A DNA stretch of 55,815 nucleotides from the NCBI RefSeq assembly GCF_001399455.2, contig NZ_LLEI02000027.1, forward strand, positions 1 to 55,815, in the 5' to 3' direction. Below, piece after piece: positions 38,242 through 47,985 of the stretch; position 1 is the first letter of the stretch; each line of letters starts with the position of its first letter. Below the pieces are notes generated by a model. It was not told the origin of the DNA, made no database searches, and saw only the letters and a list, made by a program, of their open reading frames with translations. The DNA is from Vibrio bivalvicida (GTDB taxonomy: Bacteria > Pseudomonadota > Gammaproteobacteria > Enterobacterales > Vibrionaceae). The position numbers and the translations under genes are program-made.

Positions 38242-39774
38242 ATGAAGGCGCTCCGAAACCCAGCAGCTGTGATCATTTTACTCGCATTACAAGCCTGTTC
38301 GACGTCAACAACCATCGAAGACAACGACCCTAAAACGGTCGTGCAAGCGAGCTTAGACAAGCCTGATACGATAAAGCCGCAAACCTTTGTTATGCGCGGT
38401 GAAGTCGTGCTTGGCCATGAAGTACGCTCCATTACACCCTGTGGTAGTAATCAACAGTATTGGCTCGATATCTCTGACGATCGCTTCCATCAAGCGCTAA
38501 AGTTAGTTCGCTCTCCTTATGCTCCTCTTTATGGTGAAGTTATCGGTCACCTTGAAACTGGCCAAGCGGATGGTTTTGTTGCTGACTACAGTGCACGCTT
38601 TGTTGTCGACTCGATTAACCTTCTTAGCGCAGAGAATCCAAAGCGTTGTGATCAAGCGCTTAAACCGACCAGAGCTTTTGGCAATGAGCCCTTCTGGTCG
38701 ATTAATTTCGCCAGCAACACGCTGACTTTTCAGAAAATCGGTGAAGATAAACGCCAGTTAGCGCTCTCAGGTAGCCGTATTGAATCTGATCGACGTCGTT
38801 ACCAGTTTGAAGGTGGTTCACTAGAGCTCAACCAACGTAGCTGTGTTGATGGGATGAGCGATTCACTTTATGGCTGGAGTGCAACACTTGAGCTTGAAGG
38901 CAACAGCTACCAGGGGTGTGCCACCCTATCTAATCAAGACACCACTCAGGATTGGACTGGTCTCTATCAAGCGGCCTCAACCAAATCGAGCAACTTTAGC
39001 GTCGCATTAAAAATCTTTCCGGATCACTCAGCAACAACCACCTACAGCTACACGACAGGAGAAGCGGATTCCGTTGAGAGTGGCTACTGGCAGCAGCTTA
39101 ACAAAGACCAGATTCAAGTGGTGATGACTCGTCATCAACAGCAAGCATTATTGTCAGAGCGAATCTTCACTCGTGATGGCTACCAACTCAGCGCTAGCCA
39201 AGAGAAGGTAGGCAGTCTTATCTATCCTATTGCCGATGGTGGATTGACTCTGTTTAAAGCACCGCCAGACATGCAAAGCGCCACTTCGAAGGCGACTTCA
39301 AATCCGCAAGCCATCCCTTCTAGCGCCGAATTCAACCCTAAAGTCGACCAAGCATTACGTGATTACTTTAAATCCGAAAATACCGATCCAACTGGAACAC
39401 GATACCGCTGGTTGGAGTACGACCTAAATGGTGATGGCAAGAAAGAACTGCTGACACAATTAGACTGGTGTGGCTCTGGTGGTTGTACCTTGCTGATTTT
39501 TGAAAATCACCAGCAAGCTTGGCGTTTCAACAGCCGTATAACTCTAGTCAGAACACCTATTAATCTCGGCTTAGGGCAAAGCAATGAATGGCAAGACTTA
39601 ATCTTGTTTGTCAGTGGCGGTGGGACGATTCCTAATCAACACGTGCTAAAACATCAAGGTGGTAGCTACCCACTCAATCCAAGCTCCGCACCTGTTGCTG
39701 ACTATGACCAAATCAGTCCAGTACAACTGTTCTCCGACGGACAAACGCCACATCAACAAGGTGTCCTGCTGTGA
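38242..39774 (+). CDS. large multidomain lipoprotein
   Basis: 510 residues. Signal peptide with lipobox LQAC (Cys19), so lipid-anchored. Domains by eye: a segment ending near 150; a COG3650-like part with FGNEPFWSINF (about 154-164) and paired cysteines; a central NlpE-like lipocalin segment (about 235-325, WTGLYQAASTKSSNFSVALKIF); and a C-terminal region with DLNGDGKKELL (about 394-404), an EF-hand-like loop, next to a WCGSGGCTLLIFE disulfide-type motif. Function unknown; the NlpE-like part hints at envelope or metal stress sensing. Its stop overlaps the start of the next gene by four bases (GTGA). Confidence 0.8.
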   Translation: MKALRNPAAVIILLALQACSTSTTIEDNDPKTVVQASLDKPDTIKPQTFVMRGEVVLGHEVRSITPCGSNQQYWLDISDDRFHQALKLVRSPYAPLYGEVIGHLETGQADGFVADYSARFVVDSINLLSAENPKRCDQALKPTRAFGNEPFWSINFASNTLTFQKIGEDKRQLALSGSRIESDRRRYQFEGGSLELNQRSCVDGMSDSLYGWSATLELEGNSYQGCATLSNQDTTQDWTGLYQAASTKSSNFSVALKIFPDHSATTTYSYTTGEADSVESGYWQQLNKDQIQVVMTRHQQQALLSERIFTRDGYQLSASQEKVGSLIYPIADGGLTLFKAPPDMQSATSKATSNPQAIPSSAEFNPKVDQALRDYFKSENTDPTGTRYRWLEYDLNGDGKKELLTQLDWCGSGGCTLLIFENHQQAWRFNSRITLVRTPINLGLGQSNEWQDLILFVSGGGTIPNQHVLKHQGGSYPLNPSSAPVADYDQISPVQLFSDGQTPHQQGVLL

Positions 39775-40400
39775 GCCCAACGAGCCTCCCTGAGGGTAAT
39801 CCATGCCCTCAGTGCAAGTTGCAGTATCAATGTGTATGCCACAAGCTACCGAGCATCAACACTCGCTTCCACCTTGCACTGTTAACCCATGAAAATGAAG
39901 CTACGCGTGAAACCAATACCGGCCAATGGCTAGATAAGAGCCTATCTTCAACCAGTGTACATATTTGGCAACGCACCCAACCTTGTGACAAACTGCTAGC
40001 TATGCTGCAAAGTGAGAAATACCAGGCTTACTTACTGTTTCCTGGCGACAAAAGTGTCGCAGTAACTCAGGCAGTCGCTCAGGCTAAACAAAACAGCAAG
40101 ACACCTTTATTTATCGTTCTCGATGGCACATGGCAGGAAGCAAAAAAGATGCTGCGCAAAAGTCACTGGCTTAAGGTGCTTCCTCTCATCCGTATTAACC
40201 CAACTAAAAATTCAAGCTATCAATTGCGTCGTAATCAAGAGCAAGGTCATTTGTGCACTATAGAAGTAGGCTGTGAGATACTCAAAGAAGTAGGTCAAAC
40301 CGAGCAAGCCAATCAGCTACTCACCTTCTTTGACCACTATATGCAAGCTTTTAAGGCCGACAAGAGTGGTCATGCTTTAAAAACTAAAACAAACGACTAG
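39771..40400 (+). CDS. DTW-domain tRNA-uridine aminocarboxypropyltransferase
   Basis: 209 residues. Four N-terminal cysteines (12, 15, 21, 23) form the zinc-type knuckle of DTW proteins, and DGTWQEAKKM (118-127) is the DTW signature. The family places acp3U on tRNA using S-adenosylmethionine (E. coli TapT/YfiP modifies U47). Here the start is GTG at 39771 inside the lipoprotein stop codon, implying translational coupling. The end overlaps the convergent FIST-EAL gene by 17 bp. Could be TapT itself or a paralogue with another tRNA site. Confidence 0.88.
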   Translation: MSPTSLPEGNPCPQCKLQYQCVCHKLPSINTRFHLALLTHENEATRETNTGQWLDKSLSSTSVHIWQRTQPCDKLLAMLQSEKYQAYLLFPGDKSVAVTQAVAQAKQNSKTPLFIVLDGTWQEAKKMLRKSHWLKVLPLIRINPTKNSSYQLRRNQEQGHLCTIEVGCEILKEVGQTEQANQLLTFFDHYMQAFKADKSGHALKTKTND

Positions 40401-42858
40401 GCTCGGCAAAGTAGAAACCTTGCAGATAGTCCACACCTAGGTTTTCTGCGATTTTGCACACTTCTTGATTGTGCACAAACTCAGCCACCGTTTTCGCATT
40501 GAGTACTTGGCATAACTTAACCAACTGACCTGTAATTTGACGCTGTTTGGGGTCTTGATCTATGGTTTTTATTAAGCTGCCATCAAGCTTGATCACATCT
40601 GGTTCTAAGCGAATGATTTCGTCAATATTCGAGTAACCAGAACCAAAATCATCCACCAGTAGTCGCACACCAAGTTGTTTAAAGTGAGCGCAAATTTCTG
40701 CCATGCGACCAAAATCTTTAATCCGCTCTGACTCTAAGACTTCAATACCCAATCGATAGGGATCATTCATCTGTGAGACGGCTTGCTCTAAAAGGTAGAG
40801 GGTTTTGTCACTGAGCATATCTTGCGGGGACAAGTTAACGGAAAATGAATCTTGCTTATCAGCCATATATTCTATGGTTGACGCCAGCATGTGGCGACTT
40901 AATCGCGTATAGAGATGCGTGCCTTCAATTATCGGCAAGAACCGACCAGGAGCAATAATCTCACCATCATCTTCAATACGCACTAAACACTCTTGCGATA
41001 CCTGTTTGCGCGTGTGAGCAGCAAAGATTGGCTGACTGTAAGTTATAATCCGTTTATTGAGAATAGCGCGGCTAACCACCCCCATCAGATTGAGCTTATC
41101 CTGCTGCTCCATCGCACTAATTGAGCAATCACAAGCATTCAAAAAGTGCGTATTACGAACCTTGCCAGTTCGGCGGGCATCAATCGATTTAAGCAGTAAC
41201 TCATCTCCTGAAATTGCCTGAAAATCCCGTTTACTCGCAATACCACCTGAGACGGACACCGATAGATAGTCGACTTCAGGCAAACCATAGGGCTCAAAGT
41301 TAATATGCTCAATCTGATCGGCAAACTGAGAAAACTCCTGCTGGATTTCTTCACCAGGTGCATCAGAGGAAAAAACCAATGCCCATTCCGCAGTGCCAAT
41401 ATAAAACAATTGATCGATAATTGGTGCCCAGCGAAGTTGTGAAAGGCTACCGATACAGTAGTCGCTTAAATCTCGAATAAGCTCATCAGCAACTTGATAA
41501 CCATATTTCTCATTGATTTGATGAAAATTTGATAGCTTCAAAGTGACCACATGCTCATCATCTTTCACGACCTTCAACCTATCTTGCAAAGCCACGCGGT
41601 TTTTTAGCCCGGTACGCTTATCCAATCGATAACTGTTGATGAGCTTTTCGGTTTGCTGAGCGAGTTTGAACTCCATATTTTTCTGCGTTTGATTAAGATC
41701 ATCGATCGTATAGCTGATCAAATGAAACAAAGGGGAAACGGGAAACTCTGCTTTTTCGTTTAAAACCAGCGCTGGGCGAGTCACGTCTTCACTGTAAGCC
41801 ACGTAGGTCATACTGTGGTGAAGAGTTTGCTGCGTCTCACCTTGATAGAATTCACCCAGGCAGTATGAGCCACAACACGTTTCGAATTGGTCGAATAGCT
41901 GAGTTTCACTGACGCCTTCAATAAACTCCAAACGCGATTCACAATTATAGATAAATATCGACTCTGGATTGTGACGAGCTAAACCAATGACATCATGTCG
42001 TACCTGCTCCAGCGTTAGAGAGGGGTGGTTATAGCAAATTCGTACTTCATCACCGATATCCACTGCATTATCCACTTCAATACTGCCATCTGGATACAAC
42101 TCTCTCGGACAGCTAACGACTCCAGAGCTACTTTTTAAAGGGAAGCTCAACATCTGCTCTAAGGTCAGAGTCCGACCTTCGGAAAGTCGAGTTTGATAAA
42201 GTGAATAAGCGGGTTGATAGTCTAACGAGCGTAATTTGGTGCCGTCGGCATCGGTGACTCTAAGTGGCCCACCAATCGGTGTCCATTCAGAAAATGCACG
42301 ACGCCAAACCTGAAGTTTGTCACTGTGCAAGGCAACAGAAACCGTCATTTTTTGGAATGTTTGATTGCCAAACAACACCCACTCTTCTCGATCAGCAACA
42401 TTCGCAGCCACGCCACCACTAATAGGGACATTGGTCAGCGTGCCTAAAGCTTGATAGAGATTAAAATCAAGCGAGCTGACATGTTGTGAAAAGCTAATGA
42501 TCGACTTGGAATGATGGTTAAGAGCAAGTCCACAGATGATCTGTTTTGCTTCAGGAAGCGGGTTATCAGTAATAGGTACACAAGTAGAAGTGACACTCGT
42601 GTGCTCAAAACAGGATACAGAAACCAAGCTACCCCGGTGGATAACCTGACCATCAACTATGGTGTGACGAGTACTATGCCCGATGATATGGCATCCAGGA
42701 ATATGCTCAAGAATATGGTCTGCATAGTCGCATACGACTTGCTCTGGATCCGTAGACAGAAGCTGAACAAGAAACGAAGAGTAATTCTTCGTCGGAATAT
42801 CCCTTAGATACGCAATTAATTGCCGATTATTGGTAATCAACTTTGAATATGTGCGCAT
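40384..42858 (-). CDS. FIST sensor with degenerate GGDEF and intact EAL domain
   Basis: 824 residues, no membrane segment. FIST N domain (about 25-200) and FIST C domain (about 210-360), proposed to sense small ligands; a GGDEF-fold region (about 415-565) in which the signature is replaced by IGTAEWALV, so no cyclase activity is expected; and an EAL domain (about 600-820) with Glu623 (ECLVR), Asn675, Glu706, Asp736/737 (DDFGSG), Lys757, Glu793 and Gln813, all ligands for c-di-GMP hydrolysis. Predicted ligand-controlled c-di-GMP phosphodiesterase. Confidence 0.9.
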   Translation of the reverse strand: MRTYSKLITNNRQLIAYLRDIPTKNYSSFLVQLLSTDPEQVVCDYADHILEHIPGCHIIGHSTRHTIVDGQVIHRGSLVSVSCFEHTSVTSTCVPITDNPLPEAKQIICGLALNHHSKSIISFSQHVSSLDFNLYQALGTLTNVPISGGVAANVADREEWVLFGNQTFQKMTVSVALHSDKLQVWRRAFSEWTPIGGPLRVTDADGTKLRSLDYQPAYSLYQTRLSEGRTLTLEQMLSFPLKSSSGVVSCPRELYPDGSIEVDNAVDIGDEVRICYNHPSLTLEQVRHDVIGLARHNPESIFIYNCESRLEFIEGVSETQLFDQFETCCGSYCLGEFYQGETQQTLHHSMTYVAYSEDVTRPALVLNEKAEFPVSPLFHLISYTIDDLNQTQKNMEFKLAQQTEKLINSYRLDKRTGLKNRVALQDRLKVVKDDEHVVTLKLSNFHQINEKYGYQVADELIRDLSDYCIGSLSQLRWAPIIDQLFYIGTAEWALVFSSDAPGEEIQQEFSQFADQIEHINFEPYGLPEVDYLSVSVSGGIASKRDFQAISGDELLLKSIDARRTGKVRNTHFLNACDCSISAMEQQDKLNLMGVVSRAILNKRIITYSQPIFAAHTRKQVSQECLVRIEDDGEIIAPGRFLPIIEGTHLYTRLSRHMLASTIEYMADKQDSFSVNLSPQDMLSDKTLYLLEQAVSQMNDPYRLGIEVLESERIKDFGRMAEICAHFKQLGVRLLVDDFGSGYSNIDEIIRLEPDVIKLDGSLIKTIDQDPKQRQITGQLVKLCQVLNAKTVAEFVHNQEVCKIAENLGVDYLQGFYFAEPSRLF

Positions 42859-42954
42859 TTAAAAGCCTAAGACGTTGTCGATTTAGATTTATGTTTTGCT
42901 ATACCGTAATCGAACTAAACCAATATGAAAAGTGTTGTTTTGATCTAAAGTTAT

Positions 42955-43677
42955 TTACATCTCGCTCAATAATAGCAGGTCATTTAATCGATTCACTTCA
43001 ACGTCTGGTAGCACGCGCGACTTATTGATGTGGTAAATATTCTTACCCTGATCGTTGTACCAACAAGCTTGTAAACCACTCAGCTTAGCACCGACAACAT
43101 CTGAAACTAAGTGATCACCAACATGAAGGATGTTTTCCGCTGGTACGGATAAAAACCGTTGAGCTTTGTGGAACAACTCTTGATGGGGTTTAGCGTAACC
43201 GTCTGGCCCTGCTTTCAAGACCAAGGAAAAGTAGTTCGCTAAACCTATCTTATCTACATCGACGTTACCATTGGTTATCGCCACCAAAGGAAAGCGTTTT
43301 GCTAACTCGGCCATCACACCGTGTGACTCTTGCGGTACGGTAAAGTCGCTACGTAAGCGCAGCACCTCTTCAATAGCGTCATTGGCCGCTTGCTTTGCCT
43401 GCTGTTCTCGATAACCCAAAATATATAAACCTCGCTCAATCTGCTTAAAACGCCATAGTGTGACGTCATTGAGCAGCCAAGGGTCATCTTCAGATAAGGA
43501 ACGCTTTAAGTCATACCACCAGCGCAAGGTTTTAGTGGCAGAAATAGGATGGTACCTGTGCAGCCATGCCACCATTTTTGCTTCCACCTGACGAATAACA
43601 GGGCGATTGTCATACAGCGTATCGTCAAGGTCGAAGGTCATCGCTTGGATAGGCTTCAAATGGCGGAAAAACTGCAT
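42955..43677 (-). CDS. yigB: HAD-superfamily phosphatase YigB
   Basis: 240 residues. HAD motif I FDLDDTLYD (Asp16, Asp18), motif II AITNGN and motif IV HVGDHLVSDVVGA. E. coli YigB dephosphorylates the riboflavin precursor 5-amino-6-(ribitylamino)uracil phosphate and other small phosphates. Its ATG shares one base with the xerC stop (TAATG), so it is translated together with xerC, as in the E. coli dapF-yigA-xerC-yigB operon. Confidence 0.93.
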   Translation of the reverse strand: MQFFRHLKPIQAMTFDLDDTLYDNRPVIRQVEAKMVAWLHRYHPISATKTLRWWYDLKRSLSEDDPWLLNDVTLWRFKQIERGLYILGYREQQAKQAANDAIEEVLRLRSDFTVPQESHGVMAELAKRFPLVAITNGNVDVDKIGLANYFSLVLKAGPDGYAKPHQELFHKAQRFLSVPAENILHVGDHLVSDVVGAKLSGLQACWYNDQGKNIYHINKSRVLPDVEVNRLNDLLLLSEM

Positions 43678-44606
43678 TAGTCGCTATCCTTCTTTTTCGC
43701 TCTTGGGTGTGCCTGGTCATACACTTCGGCAAGATGTTGAAAATCTAAATGAGTATAGATTTGCGTAGTAGAAATGTTTTCATGGCCAAGCAACTCTTGT
43801 ACAGCACGTAAATTGTTACTCGACTCCAACATATGAGTCGCAAAAGAGTGGCGCAACTTATGCGGACTAATATGGCTGGCTACCGACTGTTTTTGCCCCC
43901 ACTCAGCCATACGCTTTTGCACACTACGGTGTGAGATTCTAACCCCAAGCTTAGAGACAAATAGCCCCTCTTCATCGCTGTTGGCCAGACTCGGTCTTAG
44001 TTTCAGCCATTTGGCAACCCACTCTGCGGCCATACCGGAAAATGGGACTTTACGTTCTTTGTCACCTTTACCAACAACTCTCAGCTCACCAGAAGAGAGA
44101 CGAACATCTTTAACGTTGACGCTAACCATCTCGGCTAAACGCAAGCCCGCACCGTACATGAGCTCCATCATGGCTCTATCTCGCACTGCGAGTGGATCAT
44201 CTTCATTAACTTCAAGCAACTGACCGACTTCATCCACATCGAGATTCTTAGGCAGTGGGCGCTTTTTACGTGGTGCAGACACCCCTTTTGCGGGATTGGC
44301 CGTCATTTCTCCACGCAAGATAAGAAAGTCAAAGAAGCTACGCAGCGATGAAAGGCGTGTCGCTAAACTACTCGCTTTCATTCCTTCGCGCATGCCTTTA
44401 CTGGCAAGTTGACGAACCCATCCAGCATCAACCTGTTGCCACTCCTTCAAGCCAAGATGAGCGAGGTGTCGAGCCATAGTTTCAAGCTGCTGTTTATAAT
44501 TACGTTGAGTGTGTAAACTCAGCCCCTTTTCGCTCCTTAGATATTCGTAGAAGCGTTCAAGGGGCCGTTGAAGACCTTTAGGCAGAGGTGCTAGTGATTC
44601 GCTCAT
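43677..44606 (-). CDS. xerC: tyrosine recombinase XerC
   Basis: 309 residues. N-terminal SAM-like core-binding domain and a catalytic domain with Arg156, Lys180, His249, Arg252, His275 and nucleophile Tyr284 (HxxR at [12 protein letters not shown]; Tyr in TTQIYTHL). Resolves chromosome dimers at dif with XerD, and in Vibrio can also be used by integrating phages. The ATG at 44606 lies inside the end of yigA (29-bp overlap); the frame extends upstream to 44654, but that start has no support. Confidence 0.97.
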   Translation of the reverse strand: MSESLAPLPKGLQRPLERFYEYLRSEKGLSLHTQRNYKQQLETMARHLAHLGLKEWQQVDAGWVRQLASKGMREGMKASSLATRLSSLRSFFDFLILRGEMTANPAKGVSAPRKKRPLPKNLDVDEVGQLLEVNEDDPLAVRDRAMMELMYGAGLRLAEMVSVNVKDVRLSSGELRVVGKGDKERKVPFSGMAAEWVAKWLKLRPSLANSDEEGLFVSKLGVRISHRSVQKRMAEWGQKQSVASHISPHKLRHSFATHMLESSNNLRAVQELLGHENISTTQIYTHLDFQHLAEVYDQAHPRAKKKDSD

Positions 44607-45282
44607 GGTCTTCGCTTTGCCAAGGTAGGCTATCGATAAGATGGGAAAGAACAAGGGCTAAGTGGCGCAAGAACAGGGTATCCATATGAGGTTGGAAGTG
44701 TCCACCATCGCTGCTTGAAAAGACCAATACACCTTGCAGAGTTTGCTTGTGTAGTGGCAATACCACGTAAGAACCCATTTCTGGTGCACGCTGATTGTCA
44801 CCAAATAAGAGTTCGCGATCCACTTTGCGCATACGGCCTAAGTAGGCATTTTTGCCATTAAGATGATTGGTCGAAAATCGTTGGTAACGCTCTTTACTTA
44901 GCGAATAGTAATTCGACTCGCTATCAAGCAGGCGAACATAAGCCACCAAATCGAGTGACTTTGCCATCTCTTCAATCGCTTTTACCACTGACAATAGCGA
45001 ATCACATTTTAGGATCTGCTCCTGAAGCTGCATAAACTCATGGAAAGTACGATCATTGTTCTTCGCCAAAGACATTAAAGCCGTGATCTCTTCTTCCAAC
45101 TCTTCAATCCGTTGACGCTGGCGATTCATTTGCACATGCACCAAAGAGACAGCGCCTTGTTCTTGATGAGGGAGCGCTAGCCGATCGACTAAATCACGTC
45201 GATGATGAAAAAAGTCAGGATTGTCACGCAGGTATTCGGCAACCACTTCCGCCGTTAGCGCATCCGCTTCTATTTGAGACAC
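44578..45282 (-). CDS. yigA: DUF484 (YigA-like) GAF-fold protein
   Basis: 234 residues. N-terminal helices with [13 protein letters not shown], a coiled-coil stretch (about 45-90) and a GAF-like C-terminal domain. Located between dapF and xerC as in E. coli; function unknown. The start is GTG at 45282, with AAGGAAC upstream. Confidence 0.9.
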   Translation of the reverse strand: MSQIEADALTAEVVAEYLRDNPDFFHHRRDLVDRLALPHQEQGAVSLVHVQMNRQRQRIEELEEEITALMSLAKNNDRTFHEFMQLQEQILKCDSLLSVVKAIEEMAKSLDLVAYVRLLDSESNYYSLSKERYQRFSTNHLNGKNAYLGRMRKVDRELLFGDNQRAPEMGSYVVLPLHKQTLQGVLVFSSSDGGHFQPHMDTLFLRHLALVLSHLIDSLPWQSEDHERITSTSA

Positions 45283-45304
45283 GTTAGTTCCTTATTTCTT
45301 ATTA

Positions 45305-46135
45305 TTAGCAGCTTAGTTGACCATCAAATACATGGGTAGCAGGTCCTGTCATATACAGCGGTTTACCTTCGCCTTGCCATGCAATTTTAAGTGAACCGCC
45401 TGGCAAGTTAACCGTCACTTTGTCATCCAACAGCCCTTGGACAATGCCAACCGCAACCGCGCCACATGCACCACTGCCGCACGCTTGAGTTTCACCTGCA
45501 CCACGTTCATAGACGCGCAAATTCACCTCGTCACGACTTACGACCTGCATAAAGCCTGCGTTGACACGTTCAGGGAAGCGCTCATGAGATTCTAATAAAG
45601 GACCAAGAGTATCTACATCGGCTGTTGCAACGTCATCTACCACATTGACAACATGAGGGTTACCCATGCTTACGGCGCCACAGAATAGTGTTTTATCATC
45701 AGTACGAAGAATATAGGTTTTCTCAGTTTGCTTGGCTTTAAACGGAATCTTGTTCGGCTCAAATTCAGGAACCCCCATATTCACGGTTACCTGATCGTCT
45801 TCCTCAATGTTAAGAACCATTTTTCCTTTTTTGGTACTCACACTGACGCTGTACTTATTAGTCAGCCCTTTCATGCGCACAAAACGAGCAAAGCAACGCG
45901 CACCATTGCCACATTGCTCAACTTCACTACCATCAGCATTAAAAATCCGATAGTGGAAATCTGTTTCTGGATCATAAGGAGCTTCAACCACTAGTAGCTG
46001 ATCAAAGCCCACCCCAGTATGACGATCCGCCAAGCGGCGAATAAGGTCTGGGGAAAAGAAAATGTTCTGGGTAATGCAATCAACAACCATGAAATCATTA
46101 CCCAAACCGTGCATTTTAGAAAAATGGAAATGCAT
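45305..46135 (-). CDS. dapF: diaminopimelate epimerase
   Basis: 276 residues. Converts LL- to meso-diaminopimelate for lysine and peptidoglycan. Two-base catalytic cysteines Cys75 ([13 protein letters not shown]) and Cys219 ([10 protein letters not shown]). The ATG at 46135 ([15 protein letters not shown]) is 10 bp after the lysA stop; the longer frame from 46168 overlaps lysA and is rejected. Product feeds LysA encoded directly upstream. Confidence 0.97.
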   Translation of the reverse strand: MHFHFSKMHGLGNDFMVVDCITQNIFFSPDLIRRLADRHTGVGFDQLLVVEAPYDPETDFHYRIFNADGSEVEQCGNGARCFARFVRMKGLTNKYSVSVSTKKGKMVLNIEEDDQVTVNMGVPEFEPNKIPFKAKQTEKTYILRTDDKTLFCGAVSMGNPHVVNVVDDVATADVDTLGPLLESHERFPERVNAGFMQVVSRDEVNLRVYERGAGETQACGSGACGAVAVGIVQGLLDDKVTVNLPGGSLKIAWQGEGKPLYMTGPATHVFDGQLSC

Positions 46136-46145
46136 AAGACTCCAA

Positions 46146-47399
46146 TTACTCCGGAAGTACGTTTTCAAGTGCCCAAAGGCTAGATAGCTCTTCTCTCTGG
46201 CGGACTAGGTGAGCTTTTTTACCATCAACCATCACTTCTGCTGCGCGGCAACGGGTATTGTAGTTAGACGACATAACAAAGCCGTATGCACCAGCCGAGC
46301 GCACTGCTAACAGATCGTTTTGTTGCAACACGAGGGCGCGGTCCTTGCCGAGGAAGTCACCGGTTTCACAGATAGGACCTACCAGATCATAGGTCACAGC
46401 TTCACCTTCACGTGGTACCACAGGTACAATATCCTGCCATGCTTGGTACAACGCTGGACGCATTAAGTCATTCATCGCTGCGTCAATAACGGCAAAATTC
46501 TTGTGTTCAGTGTGCTTAAGGAACTCAACTTTAGTCAGTAGCAAGCCTGCATTAGCGGCGATAGCTCTACCTGGCTCGAAAATCAGCTCAAGATCTTGAT
46601 GGTTTTCTAAACGGCCAAGTAGCGCTTTAGCGTAATCGGAAGGCTCTGGTGGCAGTTCATCACGATAGACAACACCGAGACCACCACCAACATCAAGATG
46701 GTCGATAGTAATTCCCTGCGCTTTCAAGTCGTCAATCAGCGCAAGTAAACGGTCAGTCGCATCAATGAACGGCTCAATATCCGTTAGCTGAGAACCAATA
46801 TGACAGTCAATGCCCTGTACGTTGAGGTTTGCTAAGCTTTGAGCAAACTTATAAACCGCAGGGGCACGATCAAATGCAATACCAAATTTGTTATCACGTA
46901 AACCAGTAGAAATATAAGGGTGAGTATTGGCGTCAACATCTGGGTTGATACGCAGAGAAATCGGCGCTTTGACACCCAATTCACCAGCAACCTTGTTTAG
47001 GCGCTCTAATTCAGGCTCAGACTCAACGTTGAAGCACTTAATACCTAACTCTAGCGCACGCTTCATTTCCGCTGCTGTTTTACCTACACCGGAGAAAACC
47101 ACTTTACTAGGTTCACCGCCCGCGGCAATCACACGCTCTAGTTCACCACCAGAGACAATATCAAAGCCAGAACCCAAACGCGCTAAGGTATTTAACACCC
47201 CTAGGTTAGAGTTCGCTTTCACTGCGTAACAAACAAGATGTGGATGCTCTCCGACCGATTTATCAAATGCATGCCAATGGCGTTCAAGTGTCGCGCGCGA
47301 GTAAACGTAAAGTGGCGTACCAAACTGCTCTGCCAGTTCAGTCAGTGAGACGTCTTCGGCCCATAGCTGGCCATCATCCTGATAGTTGAAGTAATCCAA
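46146..47399 (-). CDS. lysA: diaminopimelate decarboxylase
   Basis: 417 residues, PLP-dependent alanine-racemase fold. Schiff-base Lys61 in CYAVKANSN, glycine-rich DVGGGLGV and the GPICETGDF catalytic-Cys segment at the dimer interface are visible. Makes L-lysine from meso-diaminopimelate. Grouped with lptM upstream and dapF downstream, an arrangement common in Vibrio; E. coli has lysA elsewhere. Confidence 0.97.
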   Translation of the reverse strand: MDYFNYQDDGQLWAEDVSLTELAEQFGTPLYVYSRATLERHWHAFDKSVGEHPHLVCYAVKANSNLGVLNTLARLGSGFDIVSGGELERVIAAGGEPSKVVFSGVGKTAAEMKRALELGIKCFNVESEPELERLNKVAGELGVKAPISLRINPDVDANTHPYISTGLRDNKFGIAFDRAPAVYKFAQSLANLNVQGIDCHIGSQLTDIEPFIDATDRLLALIDDLKAQGITIDHLDVGGGLGVVYRDELPPEPSDYAKALLGRLENHQDLELIFEPGRAIAANAGLLLTKVEFLKHTEHKNFAVIDAAMNDLMRPALYQAWQDIVPVVPREGEAVTYDLVGPICETGDFLGKDRALVLQQNDLLAVRSAGAYGFVMSSNYNTRCRAAEVMVDGKKAHLVRQREELSSLWALENVLPE

Positions 47400-47429
47400 A
47401 GTACTTTCCCTTATATTCTGATTTTAGTT

Positions 47430-47549
47430 TTATTGCGAAGGTTGCTCTTGTTGTGGAGCGTCTTCAGGCATGTATAGAGGTCCAGTTTGACCACAGCCAG
47501 CTAAGCCAAGGACTGAAAAGATAAATAGCGCTAAGATTGATTTTTTCAT
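47430..47549 (-). CDS. lptM: LptM (YifL-like) small lipoprotein
   Basis: 39 residues. Signal peptide with lipobox LAGC and the conserved GQTGPLYMPE after it. In E. coli LptM (YifL) helps assemble the LptD LPS translocon by mimicking LPS. The long frame to 47669 is not the gene; only the ATG at 47549 puts the signal peptide at the N-terminus. Divergent from cyaY, 75 bp apart, and upstream of lysA. Confidence 0.9.
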   Translation of the reverse strand: MKKSILALFIFSVLGLAGCGQTGPLYMPEDAPQQEQPSQ

Positions 47550-47624
47550 CGGTTGTATCGTGATTATTCTGTCAATGCCCCCTATAATCGCACCACACTC
47601 AAGAAAAGCAATAGGATAGATTAG

Positions 47625-47939
47625 ATGAACGATACTGAATTTCATCAGTTGGTAGATGTTCAAATGCAAATCATCGAGGAAATGATTGATGATTCAGGTG
47701 CGGACATCGACTACGAGACGTCTGGAAACGTAATGACATTGGAGTTCGAAGACCGTAGTCAAATCATTATCAACCGCCAAGAGCCAATGAAAGAGATTTG
47801 GCTAGCCTCAAAATCCGGCGGTTTCCACTTTGCTCTGATTGACGAGCAGTGGACATGCTCTAAAACAAGTCTTGAGCTGATCGCGATGGTAAAACAAGAG
47901 TGTGAAAAACACTGCGATGAAGAGATTGAGTGGGTATAA
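47625..47939 (+). CDS. cyaY: frataxin homologue (iron donor/regulator of Fe-S assembly)
   Basis: 104 residues. Acidic N-terminal helix (EFHQLVDVQMQIIEEMIDDSG) with iron-binding acidic ridge and beta-sheet core (GNVMTLEF, SQIIINRQEP, IWLASKSGGFHF). Binds iron and modulates IscS. Convergent with cyaA, as in E. coli. Confidence 0.96.
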   Translation: MNDTEFHQLVDVQMQIIEEMIDDSGADIDYETSGNVMTLEFEDRSQIIINRQEPMKEIWLASKSGGFHFALIDEQWTCSKTSLELIAMVKQECEKHCDEEIEWV

Positions 47940-47954
47940 TCTCCCATCAACGAC

Positions 47955-47981
47955 AAAGAGCATCAATTGATGCTCTTTTTT
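47955..47981. terminator. bidirectional terminator between cyaY and cyaA
   Basis: Perfect palindrome AAAGAGCATCAATTGATGCTCTTT with T-run; serves both convergent genes. Confidence 0.9.
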
Positions 47982-47985
47982 GTAT

